Position numbers and translations under genes: made by a program | Part shown: one piece after another, positions 9,745 through 17,364 of the stretch | How positions within the stretch are numbered: position 1 is the stretch's first letter | Layout of the letters: every line of letters starts with the position of its first letter | DNA from: JABWCE01 sp964617955 | GTDB lineage: Bacteria > Bacteroidota > Bacteroidia > NS11-12g > UBA9320 | Assembly: GCA_964617955.1 (NCBI GenBank) | Contig: CAZTXB010000001.1 | Location: forward strand, 124,001 to 188,000 | Direction: 5' to 3' | DNA: 64,000 bases | The notes under the pieces: generated by a model | What the model saw: only the letters and a program-made list of their open reading frames with translations | What the model was told of the DNA's origin: nothing | The model's database searches: none

Positions 9745-9870
9745 TAAATTATGCAGATATTAATACAGAGTTTTTAGGATTAAGGGCTGAAGAACTCCAT
9801 TTGCCCATTCCATTTCTCAAACCATGTGCAAAGGTCGGGTTTTCGCCTTACAATTAAGCATGCGCTCTTA

Positions 9871-12486
9871 TTATAATTTGATAAACTTTTCGGCCCTTCT
9901 ATACAAAGAATTGGTTAGAATGATAAAATATTCACCCGACAACCAATCAGACGCATCTATCAAAAACTTTGAATCGGGATTTTCAGGTTTGAGGTCTTGC
10001 TCGTAGATGGATTGTCCACTGATGTTAATAATTTTAATGTGGTATGGTGTCATGGTACCACTCAGGTTTAATTCAAGAAACTCCGAAACAGGATTTGGAG
10101 AAACGACAAACTCAAAAGGTTTTAATTTAAGGTCAAAAACCTTAACCATATCCGGCTCTCCCAATAATTTAACTTCCCATATTCCTCTTCCAAAGGTCGA
10201 TGCCATGAGTTTGAAATCTTTAAGATGAACTTTTAATTCAGTAACGATTACATTGGGAAGATTCTGAGCATAGAGCACCCAATCATTTTTCGTCTTGTCA
10301 AGGTAGTAGACGCCAAGATCGGTACCCACATATACATTTTCATTTTTATCATTCTGGAAGGCTATACAATTGACAGGTAGGTTTGGCAGGTTATAGGTAA
10401 TGTTACTCCAGGTCTTGCCCCCATTTTTGCTGTGATACACCTTTTTGCCGGCATCCCATCCTGAAAAAGTAATCCATACCTCTTTCATATTTTTCGAATT
10501 GGCCGTGATATAGGAAGGGTATTGGTCGGTGGGCAAACCGCCCGAAATATCCTCCCACTCCGCCCCATGGTCGCTTGTTCCCCATATTTGGGATGGTATT
10601 TGTTTCAACCCATAACCTCTTTTGGCTACATACATGGTGTCGGGTTTATCGGGAGAAACCATTAAGGCGGATGAAGTGGCGGGGGTATTTAAGTCCGGCA
10701 AATTTTGAAAATTGGAGAGTTTCTCAAAACTCCCGAAACCCTCGTTTCTATAGACATTGCCATAGGCTACATAGATGGCTTCACCGTCGGCTATAAATGG
10801 TGTAGTCCATTCGCCTGGCTCGTTATTTGGAGTTTGAACGCTGTTCAGAAACTCGGCTTTGGTGCCATCATAATAATATTTACTGATGTTTCCATATTGT
10901 GAGGAGGTATATATGTAGTTCGAATCTGCGAATTCGCAATCCATACCATCCCCCCCTGATAAATTTGACCATGACCCGCCACCCAGAAATACAGTTGAAT
11001 TATCCTGTGCCCCTGCAACCACTGATTTTGAATTCCCGTGATCCATGGCCAGGCGGTAAAAGGAGGTGATGTTTAAATTTTTGGTGTAATGGTTCCAAAC
11101 AGTGCTGATGACTGCACCCGTTCGCAAAGAATCCGGATGGTCACCGATCATGGCTTTGGTACTCGACAACCCTCCATCGTGGCAGGCAAAAATTCTGCCG
11201 TCCGGATGCTGCTTAAACTCGTGAATATCGGCATGTAAACTCAGATTGTAATAATTGAGAGCCCAATACGTGGAGGGCAAAAAATTGCTTCCACCATCTA
11301 CACTGGTCCAGGCATTGACACCTCCGAGGTGAATCTTATTTTTATTCTTTTTGTCCACCAGAAGGGCCAAATCGTAATTGCCTTGACCACCTGAATTTAT
11401 ATTAAAGGAATACCCAAGCAAATTATATTTATAGGCATTATTGAGCTTTACGGTAAAGGTTTTTCCCGAATCGTTAGAGACATACAAGCCATAAAACCCC
11501 ATACTCATACCTTGTGTCTTAATGGCCTCTGCAGCGAGAGCATAAACCCTTGATGGGTCAGAAGGTGCTACTGCTAACTGAATACGCTGAACTTCGCCGG
11601 TTTCCTTGAAGGGAACTTTGCTCTTAACCCAGGTTTTCCCAAAATCATAAGATTTCACAATGCCTGATTTCCCGTAATTATACACTGACACATAACCTGT
11701 GGTTGCAAGAAGGATATTGGGGTTCTCAGGACTTCTTTCCAAATCCCAGAACAAGGAGGTGTCGGTTTTTTGCCATGAATCGCCGGCGTCGTCACTCACA
11801 TAGCTTCCACTTTGCCCTACGGCAACCAGTTTACGGTGATTCACCGGGTGAATAAAAACCTTGCACAGGAGCGATCCTTCAAAATCAGTTTGGTTAAAGC
11901 TCAAGCCGGTTGGCTTCCAATTTTTACCGCCGTCATTTGTTTTATAAACCCCCAGACCATAATGGGTGTTTCTTTTGTTGTCGTTGGCTTTTAAATTATG
12001 TCCCAAGTAGGCAAAATCACCCAAGGCAACGTACATGGTGTCGGAGTTTTTTGGGTGTATGGCCAGGGAAGAACTCCTCAACACAGGCAAATTTCCATTG
12101 ATAAATATCCAGCTCGCTCCTGAATTGGTCGATTTCCACAAGCCACCCTGGGCTACGCAAATGTAAATACATGCGGTATCCCTGGGGTCAAATTCAACCG
12201 CATTGATTCGCCCTATACCGGCCAGTGTTTCAAGGCCAAAGGGCCCCACCGGAGTCCATGAGTCTCCTTTTTTTTGGAGATTTTTATTTTTTAAAGTCTC
12301 ATACTCTAAAAAAGCCTGATAATATTTTTTATCAAAGTTACCGGTATGGGATTTAGAACTTCTTCTTTCAATATAGTCGTTATCACGGGCGACATAAGCA
12401 GGTTCACCCTCTTTAAATGATATTTGAGCCTTTGCCTGAAAAAGAAAAAATATCAGGCTGCAAAAAGAAATCAAGCTTTTATTCAT
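9871..12486 (-). CDS. Secreted BNR/VPS10-type beta-propeller protein with T9SS sorting domain
   Basis: An 871-residue exported protein. Residues 1-20 are a signal peptide (ends QAKAQ). The body contains repeated BNR/Asp-box signatures (SxDxGxxW type: STNSGASW, TNDGGKNW, SDDAGDSW, SVDGGSNF, SKNGGKTW), as in sortilin/VPS10-like and exo-glycosidase propellers. The end (SPNPVSEFLEL to the last residue) is a T9SS sorting domain. Asp-box repeats are structural, so enzymatic activity cannot be inferred. The start codon lies four bases beyond a perfect -7 box at 12491-12498. The downstream intergenic stretch 9745-9870 contains nothing recognisable. Confidence 0.85.
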   Translation of the reverse strand: MNKSLISFCSLIFFLFQAKAQISFKEGEPAYVARDNDYIERRSSKSHTGNFDKKYYQAFLEYETLKNKNLQKKGDSWTPVGPFGLETLAGIGRINAVEFDPRDTACIYICVAQGGLWKSTNSGASWIFINGNLPVLRSSSLAIHPKNSDTMYVALGDFAYLGHNLKANDNKRNTHYGLGVYKTNDGGKNWKPTGLSFNQTDFEGSLLCKVFIHPVNHRKLVAVGQSGSYVSDDAGDSWQKTDTSLFWDLERSPENPNILLATTGYVSVYNYGKSGIVKSYDFGKTWVKSKVPFKETGEVQRIQLAVAPSDPSRVYALAAEAIKTQGMSMGFYGLYVSNDSGKTFTVKLNNAYKYNLLGYSFNINSGGQGNYDLALLVDKKNKNKIHLGGVNAWTSVDGGSNFLPSTYWALNYYNLSLHADIHEFKQHPDGRIFACHDGGLSSTKAMIGDHPDSLRTGAVISTVWNHYTKNLNITSFYRLAMDHGNSKSVVAGAQDNSTVFLGGGSWSNLSGGDGMDCEFADSNYIYTSSQYGNISKYYYDGTKAEFLNSVQTPNNEPGEWTTPFIADGEAIYVAYGNVYRNEGFGSFEKLSNFQNLPDLNTPATSSALMVSPDKPDTMYVAKRGYGLKQIPSQIWGTSDHGAEWEDISGGLPTDQYPSYITANSKNMKEVWITFSGWDAGKKVYHSKNGGKTWSNITYNLPNLPVNCIAFQNDKNENVYVGTDLGVYYLDKTKNDWVLYAQNLPNVIVTELKVHLKDFKLMASTFGRGIWEVKLLGEPDMVKVFDLKLKPFEFVVSPNPVSEFLELNLSGTMTPYHIKIINISGQSIYEQDLKPENPDSKFLIDASDWLSGEYFIILTNSLYRRAEKFIKL

Positions 12487-12490
12487 TAGG

Positions 12491-12498
12491 CAAATATA
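12491..12498 (-). promoter_or_regulatory. -7 promoter box TATATTTG
   Basis: Minus-strand TAnnTTTG match separated by four bases from the ATG at 12486, so the transcript of the BNR protein would have an extremely short 5' leader. Confidence 0.5.
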
Positions 12499-12527
12499 GG
12501 AGCTCCCGAATTAAAAACTTAAGCGCT

Positions 12528-13316
12528 CTATTGTTTTAAAAAGCGGCGGGAAAATACAGGCACCCCCATAGGGTTGTATACCATCGCGATGTAAGCACCT
12601 CTTGATAAGCCCTCCAACTCGCAGTGGTTATTTTTTTCAGTCAGAGCCACTTCTTTTATGAGTTGTCCTTGGATGTCAGAAATTTTCAGCGTATAAGGTT
12701 GTTTGATTTCAGCATTGATTTTTAGAAGTATATAATGGGTTACAGGATTAGGATAGGATTCCACCGTTAATAGGGATTCATTATCGCCTGCCATCACAGC
12801 ATCTGAACGCAATTGTATGTTTTCCCAATAATCGGCCAGGTTTAGCTCTCTATCCTCCGCTATGTTTAAGGGTTTCGTGACCACATATTGCTCAATTAAA
12901 CTCAATTTGTCGTCAATTTTAAAAAACTTTTTAGGGTACATAACCACTACAAGAGTTGGAATTTTTTCATCCTCGCTATTGAAATCAATTGAGTTTATAA
13001 CCAAATCTGCGAAACCGGGCACTTGGAGTCGGTAGTAATCGGTTATTTTTCCACTTTGCTCACCATCATCATACCAACCGCCTCCTTCCCAAAATTCAAA
13101 ATATTCAGCGTCGTTTGATTCTTCATCATCCATGGCCCAGCGATTGCCTGGCTTTAACTCAAATGAATCTTTGTCATAATAATGCCAAACCGTGGCCTTG
13201 AGAAGCTCCCCATGCTCATTTACAATCTTCATTTTACCAACCAGCCATACCGGACAGGCGCTTAACTTGACTGCGCAGAGGCTAAATAAAATCAAAAACA
13301 GGTGTTTCGCTTTCAT
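12528..13316 (-). CDS. Small exported protein with T9SS sorting domain
   Basis: 262 residues from the ATG at 13316, which gives a clean signal peptide (MKAKHLF to KLSAC). The longer reading from 13397 would put 27 non-hydrophobic residues before it and overlap the neighbouring gene. After the signal come an acidic, aromatic-rich segment (EYFEFWEGGGWYDD) and a beta-rich domain that I do not recognise. The last ~75 residues, from SYPNPVTHYI, form a T9SS C-terminal domain. Probably surface-displayed; function unknown. It lies just downstream of the CAP-domain gene and may be in the same transcription unit. Confidence 0.7.
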   Translation of the reverse strand: MKAKHLFLILFSLCAVKLSACPVWLVGKMKIVNEHGELLKATVWHYYDKDSFELKPGNRWAMDDEESNDAEYFEFWEGGGWYDDGEQSGKITDYYRLQVPGFADLVINSIDFNSEDEKIPTLVVVMYPKKFFKIDDKLSLIEQYVVTKPLNIAEDRELNLADYWENIQLRSDAVMAGDNESLLTVESYPNPVTHYILLKINAEIKQPYTLKISDIQGQLIKEVALTEKNNHCELEGLSRGAYIAMVYNPMGVPVFSRRFLKQ

Positions 13317-13390
13317 AACAATATGCTTAATAACTGTAACACTAATGGAATAATCTACCTTGTTAACGTCAGGAGGAGACAAAAAGTTGC

Positions 13391-14236
13391 CTACCAATGG
13401 TTTTGATATCCAAAATCCAGAACGGCATTGGTTCCATACGAATGGTGTGGCCTAATAGAGACCCCTACTTTACTATAGGTTCCGAGGCAGATATAGCGAT
13501 GGCCAAGCGATGTAATGCCTTCGTCAATAAGAAGCTGGATAACGATGTCGATTGGGTTGGAAAGTCCATAAGAACAGCATTCTTCTGAAAAGCTCGATTT
13601 GCATCCGTCGAGCCTTCCATGCCCAATTTTTCCGACCTTGCCCATTGAAACCGCATGGCAGGTAGCCGACTCATAAAGTTTTTTATCGGGAATCAGGGCC
13701 GGAACAGGCTTCATGGCTAGCATATAGTCGATGAGTGTGGCTACATACACATTGTTGAGGCGCGTTTTGTACCTGGGAAGGATGTATTTAGTGCAAAATT
13801 TTTGTGGATTGAGCCTTGCATAGTTTAACCAGTAAATAAGCTCCTTCTCTTCCTTACTCAACCAATCAATTTTTTTGGCTGAGTTGGTATCCCTATAACT
13901 ACAGTTATTTCTCAAATGGCGCTCATAAGTCGAATCCAAATCCTGATCCCTTAAACTCAGGGTGTTCAGGTCGGCGACATCGAGTTGAACTTTTATCTTT
14001 TTTGAGGCCAGGCGCTTTTCAATTTTTGTGCTTAAAAGGGCTGCCCGTTCGCGCTTTTCATGCAAGGAGTCGATCAGGCGTTTGTTTGAAAGCTCAAGGG
14101 CTCTTATTTCTTTGTTTAACGCTCTTTTACTAGTGGTTATAGCGCTTAATTCCATTTCGAGTTTTCGGTATTCTTTTACACTTACGCAAGAAAGGCAAAG
14201 GGAAAGGGTGAGGAAAATAAGCATTCGGTTCATCAT
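13391..14236 (-). CDS. CAP-domain (SCP/PR1-like) lipoprotein with coiled coil
   Basis: A 281-residue predicted lipoprotein (signal ending LCLSC|VS). Residues ~20-75 are a charged coiled coil (LELSNKRLIDSLHEKRER). The C-terminal ~150 residues are a CAP/SCP domain: INYAR-type opening (YWLNYARLNPQKF), ATCHAVSMGKVGKIGHG containing the first conserved His, and GHRY near the end with the second His. The variant has several Cys (SEECCS). Bacterial CAP proteins bind lipids or cell-wall material; their activity is mostly undetermined. The start overlaps the stop of the upstream small lipoprotein gene, suggesting coupling. Confidence 0.8.
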   Translation of the reverse strand: MMNRMLIFLTLSLCLSCVSVKEYRKLEMELSAITTSKRALNKEIRALELSNKRLIDSLHEKRERAALLSTKIEKRLASKKIKVQLDVADLNTLSLRDQDLDSTYERHLRNNCSYRDTNSAKKIDWLSKEEKELIYWLNYARLNPQKFCTKYILPRYKTRLNNVYVATLIDYMLAMKPVPALIPDKKLYESATCHAVSMGKVGKIGHGRLDGCKSSFSEECCSYGLSNPIDIVIQLLIDEGITSLGHRYICLGTYSKVGVSIRPHHSYGTNAVLDFGYQNHW

Positions 14237-14421
14237 TCAGATTTTAGGGAATCCAATAAAATGTGATGTAAGAGCAAAGCAGAATTTTTCTTTTCAATCA
14301 ACTTTTCTATTCTGAGTTGATTCTTTTCAACATCTGACTTTAAAATCAAATATTTTGATTTTGAAACGCATCCTGAAAGTAATAGGTAAACAGGAATAAG
14401 TATTATACACCGATTGGTCAA
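14233..14421 (-). CDS. Small lipoprotein with coiled coil, related to the N-terminus of the CAP protein
   Basis: The open frame runs from 14550, but its first ~40 residues look non-coding. A TTG at 14421 would give a compact 62-residue lipoprotein: hydrophobic core IILIPVYLLL, lipobox LLSGC|VSK, then a charged helix. The lipobox plus 'VSK-KY/VKEY' and following coiled coil mirror the start of the adjacent CAP-domain lipoprotein, suggesting a duplicated gene that lost, or never had, the CAP domain. Stop and next start overlap (14233-14236). The start is uncertain, and it could be a decayed remnant. Confidence 0.45.
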   Translation of the reverse strand: MTNRCIILIPVYLLLSGCVSKSKYLILKSDVEKNQLRIEKLIEKKNSALLLHHILLDSLKSE

Positions 14422-14593
14422 ATGTAATAGTCCAAATTTTCGTTCCTCAATTTGTCCTAAACATTTGTATCCATCGGCATTAATCACTGTAGGATTTAGA
14501 TAATCTTGGAATATCTTATAAATCACATGGATATAACTTCTCGCACACATCTGCCTTAAATACTGTTTGAGTACTAAAGGTAAACTGGGAGGA

Positions 14594-14974
14594 TTAATTT
14601 TTTTTTCCCTGCGGTGCTTTGCCTCCGGGTACGTTTGTGTTTTTTAGGCTTAATACATAGTGAGCCACATCGTGAATCTGCCGGTGGCTCAGTGCATGGC
14701 CAAATGCCGTCATCCCATTTTTATGGCCATGACGAACGATATGCACGACATTGTGCATGTGGGTGCCGTGTAAAAAGTAATTGTCGGTTAAATTTGGCCC
14801 AAAGGCTCCTTCGCCTTTTGCCCCGTGGCAGCCTGAGCAATGGTTATTGAATATGAGGATTCCTTTTTTCCTGTCATGACTTTTTTCCATTTTTGGCGAA
14901 GCATTTGACAGAAGCAGAATCCCGAAAAGGCCTAGTAATGTCATTGAAAAAAGGGTCTTTAATTTTGTTTTCAT
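14594..14974 (-). CDS. Class I cytochrome c, periplasmic
   Basis: 126 residues. The signal peptide or anchor (about 1-26, ending SNAS) is followed by a cytochrome c domain with the haem motif CSGCH near residue 47 and the adjacent KGEGAFGPNL turn seen in cytochrome c / CcoP-like domains. The NGMTAFGHALS segment supplies the likely axial methionine. A basic tail ends in GKKN. It probably shuttles electrons in the periplasm, possibly for the ACIII of this window or an oxidase elsewhere; that link is inference. Confidence 0.85.
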   Translation of the reverse strand: MKTKLKTLFSMTLLGLFGILLLSNASPKMEKSHDRKKGILIFNNHCSGCHGAKGEGAFGPNLTDNYFLHGTHMHNVVHIVRHGHKNGMTAFGHALSHRQIHDVAHYVLSLKNTNVPGGKAPQGKKN

Positions 14975-15037
14975 TCGAGCGGTATGCCTTAGTAGGCTGC
15001 AAAGTAGAAGTTTTGTACCGTTTTTTCAAAATGTTGT

Positions 15038-16732
15038 TTACAAATTTCCAATGCCCTGCTCAACTATCTCAAGCAATCTATCAGCTTCCTTTTGGTTTTT
15101 TTGCAATATCAACTTCGCCTCCTCCGAAAGTTGTTTTGCAAGGACTTGGTTTGCTAAACCCTTGGCATTAATCATAACATTGTAGTAGGCGGCCTGTACG
15201 GCTGTTTTATTGCACAAGACACCTGCAGCACCATCGGAAAGTGTATTTTGATTCCCGTTTACAATCATTTCACCGGCAATTTCAAGAATAGGATAGGCAA
15301 CCTGCATAGTTCTTAGGGGAACCTGCGTGGCGTAAACTGAAGCTTTTTCAATGGCTTCCTTTCTCAAAGCGATTTCAGTTTCAGTAGATTTTGGCAACTT
15401 AAAAGCATCCATGATGGCCGCAAAGGCCCTGGTGTCTTCATCCACCAAATGCAGCAATTCGGCTTTGAGCTTTTGCCCTTTTTCGGCCCAGTCACTAAAG
15501 TATTGCCATTTGTCTTCCCATCCTTTTTTGTTGGCGCTCACATTGGCTACCATGGTTGCCAAAGCTGCCCCTAAGGCACCGGTGTATGCCGCGATGGAAC
15601 CTCCACCCGGAGCTGTACTCTCACTCGCTGTAATATCAGCAAAGTCAGAACAGCTAAGGTCTACGAGTTGTTTGCTATCAGACTTCATTCTGTATTCAAT
15701 AATTTTCAACTTAGGATCAAAAGGGCCTAGCTCATCCAATCCCAAAGACTTGATGGCAATTTGTATCAACTCCTGATCTGAAACACCAACCGATCGCTCT
15801 TGTTTGGCCAAGTAGTGTTTTCCGGCCTCAAGCATGGCGTTCAATGGCACCAAACCAACCAATTCGCTTCCTGTAACTCTGACCCCGCGTGCTGCAGCGC
15901 TTTCCACCACTTCGTCGAAAAATACGTGCACCGGGGTAATGTTATAATTGGTGAGGTTGGCTGAAATTTGCGCTACGCCATATTCTTCAATGTACCAACC
16001 GATGGCTTTAACTTCTTTACACTTACCCGGAATCCGGATGGGTTCGCCTTTATCGTCAAGCGCAATTTCGCCGCTAATGGGGTTGCCAATGCGCATTATT
16101 CTTCCCGCCTCTCTCACATCAAAGGCAATGCGATTTGCTATGCGTGTGCTTTTGGTGTTGAGATTGATGTTGTAGGCAATCAAAAAATCACGGGCCCCAA
16201 TCACCGTGGCGCCTTTTTTTAAATTAAATGTGAGAGGTCCGAAATCCGGTTTCCACTCTTTCAACTTTATTTTGTCAGAAAAACCTTCGTATTCCCCTGT
16301 TCTGATAACCGACAAGTCGCTTCGTTCCTTATTCTTTTGAGCCTCTCCATAAAGGTATACCGGAATGTCAGTCAGCCGGCCAACCTTTTCGGCCAACTTC
16401 ACAGCATATTCTGCAGTTTCAGCCATACTGATGCCGCTGATGGGAATCAGAGGACACACGTCTGTAGCGCCCATTCGAGGATGTTCTCCTTTATGCCCTC
16501 TCATGTCGATGAGTTCACCTGCTTTAACAATGGCCAGGTAAGCGGCTTCAATGACTTTTTCAGGGTGACCGACAAAGGTTACCACCGTGCGGTTGGTGGC
16601 CATACCGGGATCTACATCCAGCAAGGTGACCCCTTCAACCGATTCAATGGCTTGTGTGATTTGTTTAATAATTTCCAAATTGCGCCCTTCGCTGAAATTT
16701 GGAACGCATTCAATGATTGGGTTGTTCGACAT
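15038..16732 (-). CDS. ftcD: Bifunctional glutamate formimidoyltransferase / formimidoyl-THF cyclodeaminase
   Basis: A 564-residue cytosolic enzyme that transfers the formimino group from N-formimidoyl-glutamate to tetrahydrofolate (histidine breakdown) and then releases ammonia to give methenyl-THF. Residues ~1-300 are the two-part transferase domain (opening IIECVPNFSEGR; HPRMGATDVCP). Residues ~355-560 are the helical cyclodeaminase domain (ESTAPGGGSIAAYTGALGAAL). The fused arrangement matches the animal and Bacteroidota form. No other hut genes are adjacent. A perfect -7 box lies at 16740-16747, seven bases before the ATG. Confidence 0.93.
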   Translation of the reverse strand: MSNNPIIECVPNFSEGRNLEIIKQITQAIESVEGVTLLDVDPGMATNRTVVTFVGHPEKVIEAAYLAIVKAGELIDMRGHKGEHPRMGATDVCPLIPISGISMAETAEYAVKLAEKVGRLTDIPVYLYGEAQKNKERSDLSVIRTGEYEGFSDKIKLKEWKPDFGPLTFNLKKGATVIGARDFLIAYNINLNTKSTRIANRIAFDVREAGRIMRIGNPISGEIALDDKGEPIRIPGKCKEVKAIGWYIEEYGVAQISANLTNYNITPVHVFFDEVVESAAARGVRVTGSELVGLVPLNAMLEAGKHYLAKQERSVGVSDQELIQIAIKSLGLDELGPFDPKLKIIEYRMKSDSKQLVDLSCSDFADITASESTAPGGGSIAAYTGALGAALATMVANVSANKKGWEDKWQYFSDWAEKGQKLKAELLHLVDEDTRAFAAIMDAFKLPKSTETEIALRKEAIEKASVYATQVPLRTMQVAYPILEIAGEMIVNGNQNTLSDGAAGVLCNKTAVQAAYYNVMINAKGLANQVLAKQLSEEAKLILQKNQKEADRLLEIVEQGIGNL

Positions 16733-16739
16733 TTGCCTG

Positions 16740-16747
16740 CAAAGGTA
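16740..16747 (-). promoter_or_regulatory. -7 promoter box TACCTTTG for ftcD
   Basis: Minus-strand TAnnTTTG match, followed by C as often in this phylum, seven bases before the ftcD ATG. Confidence 0.55.
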
Positions 16748-16795
16748 CTAAATGTTACAAAGCCCTGTTTAGAAATTCAAATAATGGCAAATGAT

Positions 16796-17221
16796 TTAAA
16801 CGGATATCACTTTTTTATTCTGCAACAAAAGCGCATCCAGTTTTTGGTTGAGCCTTTTGAGCATTTTAGCTTCCTTTTTACCGGGATGATGATACACTTC
16901 TGCCAATTTAGAGGCCACTCTTCTTGTGGTTTCGATGAGGGAATGGTTTAAGGCGGTATGGTGATCTTCTATATAATTCATAAAAGATTCAAAAGCAGCC
17001 TCCGGCTCAAGCATGCCGGTTTCGGCCAGTACATCAAATTCGAATTCAGTGTAAAAGGCCGCGTCAGTGCCATAGGCATCGATGGAGGCCTCCTTGGGAA
17101 CAAGCTCTTTTCTAACCAATTCTTTTAAGGTTCTCACCTCTTTAAGCGAGGCTTCTTTGTCCACATTGGCAAGCGCGTACAACATCTTGCCCATCTCCGA
17201 ATAAAATTGCTTGTAAACCAT
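16796..17221 (-). CDS. Hypothetical all-helical protein
   Basis: 141 residues, predicted cytosolic and almost entirely helical, without signal or membrane segment. The opening (MGKMLYALANVDKEAS) and acid-rich middle recall TerB-like helical bundles, but no metal-site motif can be assigned with confidence, so the family stays open. It has its own promoter (-7 box at 17250-17257) with a palindrome just upstream of the box, so it may be regulated by a dimeric DNA-binding protein. Confidence 0.6.
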   Translation of the reverse strand: MVYKQFYSEMGKMLYALANVDKEASLKEVRTLKELVRKELVPKEASIDAYGTDAAFYTEFEFDVLAETGMLEPEAAFESFMNYIEDHHTALNHSLIETTRRVASKLAEVYHHPGKKEAKMLKRLNQKLDALLLQNKKVISV

Positions 17222-17249
17222 AACTCAACTATTAAAAATTAACCTTAAA

Positions 17250-17257
17250 CAAATATA
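17250..17257 (-). promoter_or_regulatory. -7 promoter box TATATTTG
   Basis: Minus-strand TAnnTTTG match 28 bases upstream of the ATG at 17221, a longer leader than most boxes in this window give. Confidence 0.45.
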
Positions 17258-17262
17258 TAATC

Positions 17263-17278
17263 AATTGTTGTAACAATT
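17263..17278. promoter_or_regulatory. Palindrome AATTGTT-gt-AACAATT next to a promoter
   Basis: A perfect 7+7 inverted repeat with a two-base centre. In minus-strand terms it sits six bases upstream of the -7 box at 17250-17257, where a repressor or activator would contact. No known consensus is recognised. Confidence 0.35.
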
Positions 17279-17364
17279 CCCAGTCGGTTGATAAATTTAA
17301 TGAAAACTCCTTGCCGGGCTGCTCCCTTAAAATATAAGAAGCTTAGTTCCTTAATTATTGAAAG

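Noticed and set aside
16337..16951. A 204-codon plus-strand frame over the ftcD 5' end
   Set aside because: It is antisense to well-supported coding sequence, spans a promoter box, and the translation resembles no family.
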